Positions 6,969 to 13,984 of a DNA stretch of 13,984 nucleotides are shown in pieces (position 1 is the stretch's first letter; every line of letters starts with the position of its first letter). Below the pieces are notes generated by a model. It ran no database searches, had not been told where the DNA came from, and saw only the letters and a program-made list of their open reading frames with translations. Origin of the DNA: UASB124 sp041662445 (GTDB lineage: Bacteria > Babelota > Babeliae > Babelales > RVW-14); assembly GCA_041662445.1 (NCBI GenBank), contig JBAZSL010000023.1:1-13984 (forward strand), written 5' to 3'. The translations under genes were made by a program, and so were the position numbers.

Positions 6969-7655
6969 TTAATGATATACGTGTGCAAAAAGTATAAGAG
7001 CACCAGTGGCATATGCAACGAAAAACACTGAATCAAACCGATCCATGAGGCCGCCGTGTCCTGGCAAAAGAGAACCGGCATCTTTCAAGTTGTTTTTGCG
7101 TTTTAGATACGATAATAAAAATCCGCCACAAAATGCTACAAGCGTCATAACGGTTGAGAGAAAGATTACTGCAACGATGCTATTAGCGAGCCCAAGTGAA
7201 TTTGCGAGGTTAATACGCGGCATGAGCCAAAAATGTGCTATAACCACTGCTGCAAAACTTCCCATAAGCCCTTCCCAGGATTTTCCTGGACTGACAGTGG
7301 GACAAATTTTGTGATAACCAAGGATTTTGCCAACGAGATATCCGCCCGTATCTGATGACCAGGCAACAATAATTGGATAAAGGGGAAGATAGTAGTCGCT
7401 GGCGTAGTAGGTATAGGCAAGCCAAATCAGAATGGCTGTTGGCATGATGGGATACGTGAGCGAAATTACTCGATGGAGTATGCCACTATGTGCTACCAAT
7501 TTATGCCATTCAAAAAGAAGAATGAGCACAATTACAACACTCAAGAGGCAGGCGTAAAGTGTTGGTGAGTGGATATATGATCCAAAGAAACATATCAACA
7601 GGACAATGCCTGTCATAAGGCGTTTAAAAAATTCGCCGATACCATTACTTGTCAT
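6969..7655 (-). CDS. cdsA: Phosphatidate cytidylyltransferase (CDP-diglyceride synthase)
   Basis: CdsA makes CDP-diacylglycerol from phosphatidic acid and CTP at the inner membrane, the branch point for all bacterial phospholipids. The 228-residue protein is strongly hydrophobic, with several membrane segments (for example residues 16-48, 62-81, 134-146 and 157-181). It contains the complete family signature at 182-208: SYLKRKNNLKDAGSLLPGHG, then GLMDRFD. The conserved SSDTGGYLVGK (100-110) and SPGKSWEG (122-129) motifs are also present. It is shorter than E. coli CdsA (285), lacking N-terminal membrane segments, but all catalytic motifs are kept. The start codon overlaps the end of truA by 11 bases, so translation is probably coupled; the nearest ribosome-site match (AAAGG) is about 12 bases upstream. 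Co-transcribed with truA. Confidence 0.95.
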   Translation of the reverse strand: MTSNGIGEFFKRLMTGIVLLICFFGSYIHSPTLYACLLSVVIVLILLFEWHKLVAHSGILHRVISLTYPIMPTAILIWLAYTYYASDYYLPLYPIIVAWSSDTGGYLVGKILGYHKICPTVSPGKSWEGLMGSFAAVVIAHFWLMPRINLANSLGLANSIVAVIFLSTVMTLVAFCGGFLLSYLKRKNNLKDAGSLLPGHGGLMDRFDSVFFVAYATGALILFAHVYH

Positions 7656-8439
7656 GATGGTAAATGACCTTTCGCAGACAGAGCCCGCAGCCGTCGGCTT
7701 TGAGCAATGTTTGTTGGGGGTTAGGATGTTGTAACATGTCTGATATGTAGTCTATGTCCAATGAGGGGCGGCGTGCAATATCGAGTGCATAGCCAATCAT
7801 TCGTCTAATTTGAAATCGAGCAAAAGATTTTCCCTTAATAACGACAAGTAGCGCATTATAGTGTCGTAAGTGTTTGAGGCGAATCTCGTCGATGGTTCGC
7901 ACCGTAGTGCAGGTGGCTTCATCTTCTATTTTGCAAAACGATCCAAAATCATGGGTGCCGTGGTAAAGCGTGAGAGCGTCTGAAAACTTTTTCAGGTCGA
8001 CTCGGTCGCTAAGAGCATAATGCCACCCAAAGCGGGCAACAAAGGGAAGGGGGCGTTTAAGAAAAAGCGTGTAGTAGTAAGTTTTTTGCCTAACATTGGC
8101 GCAGGGATGAAAGTGCTCTGTTTTGCAAAGAAAGCGGATGCTGACGCTACACGGCAAATGTGCGTTCCATAGAGCTTGAAGCTGTTGATCAGTTAATGAT
8201 GCCGGGGCATCTGCATAGAAGCGTGCAACTTGTCCCAGCGCATGAACGCCGGCATCAGTGCGTGAAGCGCCAACGATGGTGATGTTCTGTTTAAAGATAC
8301 GGTACCATGTATCTTGGAGGCAGGACGTTATGGTGATGTTGTGTGGTTGGATCTGCCAGCCGTGAAAGTCGGTGCCATCGTAGGCGACAATGATCTTATA
8401 CGCTTGCATAGGTATACATTTTCGGTTTCTGCTGCTCAA
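7645..8439 (-). CDS. truA: tRNA pseudouridine(38-40) synthase
   Basis: TruA converts uridines 38-40 in the anticodon arm of many tRNAs to pseudouridine. The 264-residue frame has YKIIVAYDGTDFHGWQIQP (from residue 14), the catalytic motif ASRTDAGVHALGQ at 58-70 with Asp62, and RFQIRRMIGYALDIARR near the C-terminus. Length is normal for the family. The frame opens at TTG (8439), preceded by GGATGGGGG about 7 bases away, but that G-run is one arm of a terminator-like hairpin. An ATG at 8409 (MQAYKIIVAYDG) also gives a full-length enzyme but has no clear ribosome site. I list the longer form and regard the start as undecided. The stop overlaps the cdsA start. Confidence 0.93.
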   Translation of the reverse strand: MSSRNRKCIPMQAYKIIVAYDGTDFHGWQIQPHNITITSCLQDTWYRIFKQNITIVGASRTDAGVHALGQVARFYADAPASLTDQQLQALWNAHLPCSVSIRFLCKTEHFHPCANVRQKTYYYTLFLKRPLPFVARFGWHYALSDRVDLKKFSDALTLYHGTHDFGSFCKIEDEATCTTVRTIDEIRLKHLRHYNALLVVIKGKSFARFQIRRMIGYALDIARRPSLDIDYISDMLQHPNPQQTLLKADGCGLCLRKVIYHHDK

Positions 8440-8441
8440 CT

Positions 8442-8477
8442 AAAAACCCCCATCCAGACGAGCGTCGTGGACAGGGG
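8442..8477 (-). terminator. Terminator-like hairpin in the truA leader (terminator or attenuator)
   Basis: Read on the minus strand, CCCC-(TG)-TCCA-(C)-GAC-GCTC-GTC-TGGA-(T)-GGGG forms a stem of 11 pairs with small bulges, followed by one more G and then TTTTT (8446-8442). It lies between a good promoter (8510-8538) and truA. It could end transcription from the exported-protein gene upstream, attenuate truA-cdsA, or hide the G-rich ribosome site of the TTG start. Confidence 0.5.
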
Positions 8478-8509
8478 AAATGGAGGTTATCTAAATATAA
8501 ACAGTACAG

Positions 8510-8538
8510 ATTGTAGCCAAGCCGCCCAGAAAAATCAA
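8510..8538 (-). promoter_or_regulatory. Sigma70-like promoter for truA-cdsA
   Basis: On the minus strand, TTGATT (8538-8533) and TACAAT (8515-8510) are 17 bases apart, four and five matches to consensus at optimal spacing. It sits in the 134-base gap after the upstream gene, about 70-100 bases before either possible truA start. Expression should begin near 8503, placing the hairpin at 8442-8477 inside the leader. Confidence 0.55.
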
Positions 8539-8573
8539 ATAATTTTTGGCTGATGATGGCGTGCATGGCAATA

Positions 8574-9977
8574 TTATGCAAACTGCACTATATTCATGTA
8601 AGCATTACGACGCGCATTATTACGGAAGTTTGTGGCAGAACGTGATAAAGGACTCATTTGGAGTTGCACACAACCTCTCGCATCATAATTCAGCCAATGA
8701 GATGAAGAATAGGCGACAAGAGAATTTTGGTTCGACACATAGATTCCGGCGGCTGCCGAGAAGTTATAGTTCTCTTTTGGTTGAGCGAATGCTTTGGGTT
8801 GCCCAATTTGAATAAGTTTGAATCCACCTGATGGATTCTTATTTGAGACGGGTTGAATTGTGCTGGGTACCTCGACCTTATAGAGTATCGCAAAGTCTGT
8901 GCCGCGATAATCTACAGGCCACTTTTTATAAGGCGTGTTTGGATTGTCGTTGTACGTTCTAACTAAATAGAGCGATCCATCGGTATCATTGATGAAATTG
9001 ATTGACTGACCGTCTCCTGGCGTGATGCCAACCAAATCAAATCCGCTTGCAATGGAGCCATCGCGAGAACAGTAGTACAAGAAGCTTCCATTCGTGCAAA
9101 CTATTAAATAGCGACCATCCGCAAGTCTGGTGATGCCAGCTGCCATTGCAGTGCCAGTAGGCATAGTAATGGCAGCTGGCTCTTTGATAAGAACGATGTT
9201 GCCTACCTGATCTTTGGTTATTTGATAAATAGCAATTTTGCCCGGATAGGCATTTTTTTCATCATCTGCGGATTCTATGGCAACAACAAGGTATTTTCCG
9301 CAGATTTGAATGCCGCCTGGATGGATATAGCCAGGAAAATCAGCAGTAAGGTTTTTCACCGATTGGATGACGTTGTTTCTACTGTATGTTAATGCATTAT
9401 TTGTGCTGAATAGTCCGGTTGCAGGTTGCGCGCCCATTTTAACAATAAATAAATGAGATTGTGGTCCAAACCCGGGGTCAGCGTGAGGATTATTGCCGGC
9501 GACAAAAATGTATTGTCCTAGGCCAAGCCATTCTGACCCTCGCGCAATGCCTTGAAAATGGTTTTTAAATCCGCCAATAAGCCCATAACCTAAAAAATTA
9601 ATCAACCCTTGCGTTGCCCCACCTGGACCAACAGCTTTTCCATTATGCCTATAGCATTCCGTATACCTACACCCGGCGTCGGTGAATGCTGGGGTGCCGC
9701 CGGTATATTTAAAAGCGAGCGAGAGTGAGCCATTAGCTGATATATTGTTGAATTTTTCGGGTACGTTGTTGACCCATGGATTGTCGTATTCACCGCCAGC
9801 CTTGTTGACAACTCCTTGCGCCAAATACGTCTCGACAAGAGCAAGTTTTTTTTCAAATGTTGGTTGTGCATTGATTGCTTGAATCGTGGTGTTATCTATG
9901 TTCGCTGGAAGCGTTTGAGCCTGTCCCGAGAATAGAGTGCATAATGTGATGCCAATGGTGAGTGCGAGAGAATGCAT
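8574..9977 (-). CDS. Exported protein of unknown function, probably beta-propeller-like
   Basis: I do not recognise the family. The start at ATG 9977-9975 is chosen over an upstream frame extension (to 10034) because AAAGGG stands about 5 bases before it and the protein then begins with a normal signal peptide (MHSLALTIGITLCTLFSGQAQ, cut before TLPA). The mature part, about 446 residues, is rich in Gly, Asn, Tyr and Ser, with strand-like blocks such as GIQICGKYLVVAIESADDEK, GITRLADGRYLIVCTNGSFL and FINDTDGSLYLVRTYND. These look like blades of a beta-propeller with DG turns, but no WD40, Kelch or NHL consensus is clean. A CRYTEC pair in the N-terminal third could form a disulfide. No catalytic motif or membrane anchor is visible. 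It is probably a single-gene unit, with truA's own promoter just after its stop. A periplasmic, surface or released role is inferred from the export signal alone. Confidence 0.75.
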   Translation of the reverse strand: MHSLALTIGITLCTLFSGQAQTLPANIDNTTIQAINAQPTFEKKLALVETYLAQGVVNKAGGEYDNPWVNNVPEKFNNISANGSLSLAFKYTGGTPAFTDAGCRYTECYRHNGKAVGPGGATQGLINFLGYGLIGGFKNHFQGIARGSEWLGLGQYIFVAGNNPHADPGFGPQSHLFIVKMGAQPATGLFSTNNALTYSRNNVIQSVKNLTADFPGYIHPGGIQICGKYLVVAIESADDEKNAYPGKIAIYQITKDQVGNIVLIKEPAAITMPTGTAMAAGITRLADGRYLIVCTNGSFLYYCSRDGSIASGFDLVGITPGDGQSINFINDTDGSLYLVRTYNDNPNTPYKKWPVDYRGTDFAILYKVEVPSTIQPVSNKNPSGGFKLIQIGQPKAFAQPKENYNFSAAAGIYVSNQNSLVAYSSSHWLNYDARGCVQLQMSPLSRSATNFRNNARRNAYMNIVQFA

Positions 9978-10023
9978 AAAATCCCTTTCTGCTTCTTTGA
10001 AGGATATTTTTAAATGTCCTTTA

Positions 10024-10054
10024 TGTATACACAATAGGCCCCAGGCAGGGTCAA
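10024..10054 (-). promoter_or_regulatory. Weak promoter candidate for the 467-residue exported protein
   Basis: Minus-strand TTGACC (10054-10049) is a good -35 box. The -10 is poor: TGTATA at 17 bases or TATACA at 19 bases, both inside the palindrome TGTATACA. The rest of the 219-base gap to typA (9978-10196) shows an isolated TTGACA at 10068-10073 on the plus strand with no matching -10, and nothing else I can support. Confidence 0.3.
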
Positions 10055-10196
10055 TACCTACTATATTTTGACAGTTGAAAGGTGGATTTACCGGCTATTC
10101 TGCGAATTTTTTAGACATGGCGGCCCTAGCCTGCTAAACTAAAACCAGCTATGAATACTGTTTTTAATGGTTCTTCTTACGATATGGTTAGTAACA

Positions 10197-12014
10197 ATGA
10201 GCTTTAAGCAAAGAATAGATATCCGTAATGTCGCTATAATAGCCCACGTTGACCATGGCAAAACTACCTTGGTCGATCAGATGCTTCGTCAGTCCGGGAC
10301 GCTCGGCAAAGAAAGTGAATCAGTCGAGCGTGTGATGGACTCGGGCGAACTTGAACGTGAGCGTGGTATTACCATTCTTGCAAAAAATACGTCTATTAAA
10401 CTTCCTCAGGCAAAAATTAATATTGTTGATACCCCTGGGCACATGGATTTTGGTGGTGAGGTCGAGCGCACGCTTCAGATGGTAGAAGGTTTTTTACTTC
10501 TTGTTGACGCTGCTGAGGGACCACTTCCCGGAACGCGTTTTGTCTTGCAAAAGGCGTTGCAGCTTGAGTTAAAGCCGATTGTTCTTATTAACAAAATTGA
10601 TCGTAAAGACGCCGATATCGAACGTACTGAGCGAACGATTCATGATTTGTTCTTGGATCTTGCGACTCATGAAGAGCAGCTTGATTTCCCTGTTTTATAT
10701 GGTTCTTCTCGTGCTGGCTTTGCTTCGACCGATCCAACGATAAAGGAAGGTACGCTGCAACCTCTTTTTGAGGCTATTATTGAGCATGTTCCTGTGCCTA
10801 AGCAAGAGGATAGCGATTTGCGTATTCTCATTACCAATCTGGATCATTCAGATTACGTTGGGCGTATAGCAATAGGTCGCGTATTCAGCGGGCAAGTTTC
10901 ATTAAATAAACAGGTAATTGCTTGTAAAGATGCCTATGTTGGATCACCCGTCAAAATAACAAAAATGTATCTATTTGAAGGTATTAAAAAAGTTGATGTT
11001 CAAACGGCAGAATTTGGTGACATTATTGCGCTAGCTGGCGTTGAAGAGGACATTACTATTGGTACCACGCTTTGTGATGTTGGCAAGCCTTTGCCGCTCC
11101 CCTATATTGCTGTTGATGAACCAACAATATCGATGTATTTTTCGGTTAACAATTCCCCGTTCGTTGGTCGTGATGGCAAGTTGCTTACCTCACGTCAAAT
11201 TAGAGATCGTTTATGGAAAGAGAAGCGGACTAACTTGGCACTTCGTGTTGAGGATACCGATTCGCCTGACACGTTCAAAGTCTCCGGTCGCGGACAATTG
11301 CATCTTGGCATTTTGATCGAAACGATGCGCCGTGAAGGGTTCGAGCTTCAACTTTCCGCTCCTGAAGTTATTTATAAAACGATTGATGGCGTTGAGTGTG
11401 AACCTTATGAACTTTTGACGATTGATATCGAAGAAGAACATCAAGGTATTATTATGGAAAACTTGGGGCGTCGACGTGCCTTGTTGCAAAATATGGTGCA
11501 CCACGGTAACAAAAAAATACGTCTCGAATTTAAAATTCCCGCACGCGGACTTCTGGGTTTTCGTAGCCAGTTTATGACAGATACGCGTGGAACGGGTCTC
11601 ATGAGCCACCGTTATTTTTCATATGAACCTGATGCTGGACCAATTCCCGCACGTACTAAAGGTGCGATGGTTTCTATGGAAAATGGCCCGGCAACAGCCT
11701 ATGCACTTGATGGCTTACAGCCGCGGGGCATTCTCTTTATTGCACCGCCTGAAGATATTTACACCGGTATGATTGTTGGCGAGCATAGCCGTGATAACGA
11801 TCTTGATGTTAATCCGGCCAAGAAGAAGAAGCTTACCAATATGCGTGCGTCTGGTTCAGATGATGCTGTTCGTCTTGCTCCATCGCGTGCTATGACGTTG
11901 GAGGCAGCTATGGATTGGATCAACGATGATGAGTTGATTGAGGTGACACCCAAGACGCTTCGTCTTCGTAAGCGTTATCTCACCAATGCTGATCGCAAAC
12001 GACACGGGGACTAA
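10197..12014 (+). CDS. typA: Translational GTPase TypA/BipA
   Basis: TypA/BipA is an EF-G-like ribosome-binding GTPase involved in 50S assembly and stress or low-temperature growth. From ATG 10197 the protein is 605 residues, close to E. coli BipA. It has the G1 loop AHVDHGKTT (16-24), switch motif RGITI (56-60), DTPGH (78-82) and NKID (132-135). Then come domain II, the EF-G-like domains III and V (SGRGQLHLGILIETMRREGF; ELLTIDIEEEHQG), and the BipA-specific C-terminal domain (RGLLGFRSQFMTDTRGTGLM, and NMRASGSDDAVRLAPSR). The frame extends ten codons further to ATG 10167, but family members start just before the RNVAIIAHVDHGKTT block, so the shorter form is chosen. Neither start has a strong ribosome site. 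It stands alone, with divergent and convergent neighbours. Confidence 0.97.
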   Translation: MSFKQRIDIRNVAIIAHVDHGKTTLVDQMLRQSGTLGKESESVERVMDSGELERERGITILAKNTSIKLPQAKINIVDTPGHMDFGGEVERTLQMVEGFLLLVDAAEGPLPGTRFVLQKALQLELKPIVLINKIDRKDADIERTERTIHDLFLDLATHEEQLDFPVLYGSSRAGFASTDPTIKEGTLQPLFEAIIEHVPVPKQEDSDLRILITNLDHSDYVGRIAIGRVFSGQVSLNKQVIACKDAYVGSPVKITKMYLFEGIKKVDVQTAEFGDIIALAGVEEDITIGTTLCDVGKPLPLPYIAVDEPTISMYFSVNNSPFVGRDGKLLTSRQIRDRLWKEKRTNLALRVEDTDSPDTFKVSGRGQLHLGILIETMRREGFELQLSAPEVIYKTIDGVECEPYELLTIDIEEEHQGIIMENLGRRRALLQNMVHHGNKKIRLEFKIPARGLLGFRSQFMTDTRGTGLMSHRYFSYEPDAGPIPARTKGAMVSMENGPATAYALDGLQPRGILFIAPPEDIYTGMIVGEHSRDNDLDVNPAKKKKLTNMRASGSDDAVRLAPSRAMTLEAAMDWINDDELIEVTPKTLRLRKRYLTNADRKRHGD

Positions 12015-12038
12015 TTAGTCTAGCCTGGCAGTGGCTTG

Positions 12039-12625
12039 CTATGGTGCATCAACGTTATCATATAACATATTTCCGACGAGATTCAGGCTTGCTCCTGGTA
12101 GCAGGTGCAGGTGGGTATCGTAGTTGCTTCCCTTGGCATGATCGCCCAAAACAATGCTGGTGGAGAGCGCTTGAGGCGATAGGGTTGCTGATGTAAAATC
12201 GGCTGTATGAATTTCTATTTCTTCGTGAGGTGCACTTGGGGAGCCGCCAAGCGCGATGCAGTGTCCATTGGGATGCCAGTCTATTGAACAGGCATAATTG
12301 GTGCCGTAATCAATTTTTGTTCCTGGAATAAATGTGAGGATCCTTCCATCAAAGCTGTAGGTTTCAATTTCTTCGTGTCCGCTGATAGGCCATTGTCCTC
12401 CAACCGTTAGGTAGTAATTGTTTGGGCTCCAATTAACGGACGTCAGTGCGCTGCCATAGTGAAGTGACGTAGTTAATGTTAATGTCATTCCATCAAAATG
12501 ATAAACTTCCAGCTCTCCGTGTTCTGTGCTTGGTGTGCCGCCGCCAACTGCCAGGTAACGTCCGTCACGGCTCCATGCAAGTGACCAGACGACAGTTCCG
12601 TAATTTATTTGTGTAATTAGTGAAA
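12039..12625 (-). pseudogene. WD40-like beta-propeller gene, 3' part, cut by the insertion sequence
   Basis: The open frame does not begin at the first ATG (12488) but continues upstream in frame to the left end of the insertion sequence at about 12626, so the 5' part lies beyond the IS and outside the window. Three similar units of about 48-50 residues are visible: YGTVVWSLAWSRDGRYLAVG ending in ELEVYHFDG; YGSALTSVNWSPNNYYLTVG ending in EEIETYSFDG; and YGTNYACSIDWHPNGHCIAL ending in EEIEIHTADF. These are WD40/YVTN-like propeller blades, followed by a tail (NLVGNMLYDNVDAP) not matching the repeat. Function is unknown; proteins of this repeat type are usually binding scaffolds. The remaining piece could be translated from a start inside it, but the propeller would be incomplete. 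It converges on typA, with 24 bases between stops. Whether the gene rejoins beyond the IS cannot be seen. Confidence 0.75.
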
Positions 12626-12645
12626 CAATACTCTGGACAGTTTTT
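12626..12645 (+). repeat. Left terminal inverted repeat of the insertion sequence
   Basis: CAATACTCTGGACAGTTTTT pairs with the reverse complement of 13964-13983 at 17 of 20 positions. The three mismatches are all C/G swaps (positions 6, 8 and 15 of the repeat). It marks the junction with the interrupted WD40-like gene. Confidence 0.8.
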
Positions 12646-12729
12646 GAAATTTTAGCCTAAAAAAACTTGAGCTTCATCACAACACCGACATACTAATTTT
12701 TGAACAAAAAGGTATGAAAGGGTGATGGA

Positions 12730-13965
12730 ATGAAGCTCGTAGAAACGATTTTAAACGAAATGAATAATGTAAGCAAACCTCAAAAAAAGTTTTTTGTGAT
12801 TCTCTTGAAAACCATAGTCTGCATCTATGGAAAAATAAATTTCAGAACTCTGAGCAGATACAGTGGCCTTACAGAAAAAACCTTTAGACGATGGTTTAAA
12901 ACAGCCTTCGATTTCGCAGGATTTAATTCACTTGCGATAAGCAAAGTGATAAAGCCTGGAAGCGAGTCGATTGCTGCATTTGATCAATCATTCGATTACA
13001 AGGCAGGCAAAAAAACATGGGGAAAAGATTATTTTTGGAATGGTTGTGCTTCACGAGCTGAAAGGGGGTTAGAGCTTGTTCTTTGCGGAATAATTGATCT
13101 TGGAACTAAAGCGGCTTATGCGCTATCGGCAGAACAAACTCCGGCATTCGAAAAAAAGCCCGATAAAAAAGTTGATGATCCAACTCGAATAGATTTCTAT
13201 CTTCAATGCATACAAAAGGTACGATTACAGGTTTTAAAATTCACTCAATACTTCGTCTTTGACGGGTATTTCACCAAGAAAAAATTTGTTGCTGCAGTCG
13301 TCGATATGGGATTCAATTTCATTGGAAAATTACGCTGTGATGCCAACCTCAAAATTCTTTATACTGGCGAACAAAAAGGCGGCCGCGGGCGTCCAAAAAA
13401 ATTTGAATGTAAATGCAAAATAGACAAGCTGCAGGGATTTTCTTTTGACCGTGAATTCGAAAATGAGAATGGCAGCAAAATCGAGCTCTATTCAGGCATT
13501 TTCTATCATGTCTCACTCGAGAGAAATGTAAAAGTTGTTGCTGCGCGTTGCGTGCGAGAAAAAAAGGTTGGAACGGCTTTATTATTTTCTACCAATACCT
13601 CTCTCGATGCGCTCAAAATTTACAACTTTTACGGGGCACGTTTCCAGATTGAGTTTGTATTCAGAGACGCCAAACAATTTGTCGGACTTGGTGATTGTCA
13701 ATCACGCAACAAGGAGTCTCTTCACTTCCATTACAATGCAAGTTTCGCAGCCCTCAATATGGTTAAAATTCAAGACTATCTTGATCGGACTGATGCTGAA
13801 AAAGATCGACCATTTTCGATGGCAAGTCATAAGACCAGATACCATAACAAAAACCTGATTGAGAGATTTTTTTCAAAATTAGCGCCAGGGCTAATCTTGA
13901 AAAAATCATCAGCCATTTTTAAGGAGGTGGTGAATTACGGAACAATCAATTTTATGGAAGTCTAA
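12730..13965 (+). CDS. IS4-family DDE transposase
   Basis: A full-length 411-residue transposase. An N-terminal helix-turn-helix-like segment (about 37-57, RTLSRYSGLTEKTFRRWF) should bind the element ends. The DDE catalytic triad reads D85 (IAAFDQSFD), D178 (YFVFDGYF) and E308, the last within YGARFQIEFVFRDAK (301-315). That stretch fits the Y-(2)-R-(3)-E-(6)-K signature of IS4-type enzymes exactly. Such enzymes move the element by cut-and-paste strand transfer. A Gly/Arg/Lys-rich loop (217-224) and a beta-strand insertion separate the second Asp from Glu. AAAGGG about 7 bases upstream supports the ATG. The stop codon overlaps the first bases of the right inverted repeat. No frameshift or missing residue is seen, so the enzyme is probably active. 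From memory, similar transposases are frequent in Bacteroidetes and other host-associated bacteria. Confidence 0.92.
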   Translation: MKLVETILNEMNNVSKPQKKFFVILLKTIVCIYGKINFRTLSRYSGLTEKTFRRWFKTAFDFAGFNSLAISKVIKPGSESIAAFDQSFDYKAGKKTWGKDYFWNGCASRAERGLELVLCGIIDLGTKAAYALSAEQTPAFEKKPDKKVDDPTRIDFYLQCIQKVRLQVLKFTQYFVFDGYFTKKKFVAAVVDMGFNFIGKLRCDANLKILYTGEQKGGRGRPKKFECKCKIDKLQGFSFDREFENENGSKIELYSGIFYHVSLERNVKVVAARCVREKKVGTALLFSTNTSLDALKIYNFYGARFQIEFVFRDAKQFVGLGDCQSRNKESLHFHYNASFAALNMVKIQDYLDRTDAEKDRPFSMASHKTRYHNKNLIERFFSKLAPGLILKKSSAIFKEVVNYGTINFMEV

Positions 13966-13983
13966 AAAGTGTCCACACTATTG
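13964..13983 (-). repeat. Right terminal inverted repeat of the insertion sequence
   Basis: AAAAAGTGTCCACACTATTG is the inverted partner of the left end and includes the last two bases of the transposase stop codon. Only one base of the window follows it, so the right flank is unseen. Confidence 0.8.
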
Positions 13984-13984
13984 A

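Larger units (their letters stand above)
12626..13983 (+). mobile_element. IS4-type insertion sequence, about 1.36 kb, apparently complete
   Basis: One intact transposase gene is bracketed by 20-base imperfect terminal inverted repeats (12626-12645 and 13964-13983, 17 of 20 matching). The left end falls inside the WD40-like gene. The outermost CAATA/TATTG is inverted, so it is counted as part of the repeat rather than a target duplication. The target-site duplication itself cannot be judged because the window ends one base after the right repeat. Intact ends and gene suggest a recent insertion. Confidence 0.85.

Noticed and set aside
8314..8815. Plus-strand frames near the truA leader
   Set aside because: They are antisense to truA and to the 467-residue exported protein, both better supported. 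Their composition looks like shadow translation.
10068..10073. A perfect TTGACA on the plus strand upstream of typA
   Set aside because: No acceptable -10 box lies 15-19 bases downstream, so it was not called as the typA promoter.
10111..10140. TTAGAC-18-TAAACT as a typA promoter
   Set aside because: Too few consensus matches in the -35 box to support a call.
12015..12038. AGCC...GGCT hairpin between typA and the WD40-like gene as a terminator
   Set aside because: Only four pairs with no T-run on either side; too weak to call.
12626..13983. AATA/TATT at the IS ends as a target-site duplication
   Set aside because: The two are inverted, not direct, copies, so they belong to the terminal inverted repeats. 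The true right flank is outside the window.

Overview
The window looks like chromosome of a Gram-negative, host-associated bacterium. It carries a TolC-family outer-membrane protein and an LPS heptosyltransferase. It also carries several small exported proteins with no clear enzymatic signature, including short helical-repeat proteins and WD40-like beta-propeller proteins. Housekeeping genes (truA, cdsA, typA) are interspersed with these accessory genes. The mix resembles Candidatus Dependentiae (TM6) or a similar intracellular lineage. That is inference from gene content and should be held loosely.

Layout, left to right. 1-1771, minus strand: waaC-like heptosyltransferase followed 12 bases later by a tolC-like gene that runs off the left edge; both belong to the cell envelope. 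1888-4665, plus strand: a two-domain M16 zinc peptidase with an N-terminal membrane or lipoprotein anchor. 4666-5775, plus strand: a toxin-antitoxin module with an intact excisionase-type antitoxin and a PIN-domain toxin wrecked by an internal deletion and frameshift. The module sits between two related copies of the M16 gene's 3' end, which suggests it arrived by integration at that terminus. 5792-5833: a perfect 13-bp hairpin separating convergent genes. 5848-6871, minus: two small tandem exported proteins with their own sigma70-like promoter. 6969-8439, minus: truA and cdsA overlapping by 11 bases, with a promoter and a terminator-like hairpin in the leader. 8574-9977, minus: a 467-residue exported protein of unknown function, probably beta-propeller-like. 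10197-12014, plus: typA/bipA. 12039-12625, minus: the 3' part of a WD40-like gene, cut by an IS4-type insertion sequence (12626-13983) that carries an intact transposase and recognisable terminal inverted repeats.

Functional picture: envelope assembly and export (WaaC, TolC, CdsA, M16 peptidase), RNA and translation upkeep (TruA, TypA), and a set of exported proteins that could act at the cell surface or on a host. Signs of genome flux are the broken toxin, the duplicated gene terminus and the IS inside a beta-propeller gene. No stretch over 300 bases lacks a gene. I saw no rRNA, tRNA or CRISPR array. No single wholly new system is evident; the strongest unusual signals are the M16-terminus/toxin-antitoxin arrangement and the exported proteins of unknown function.
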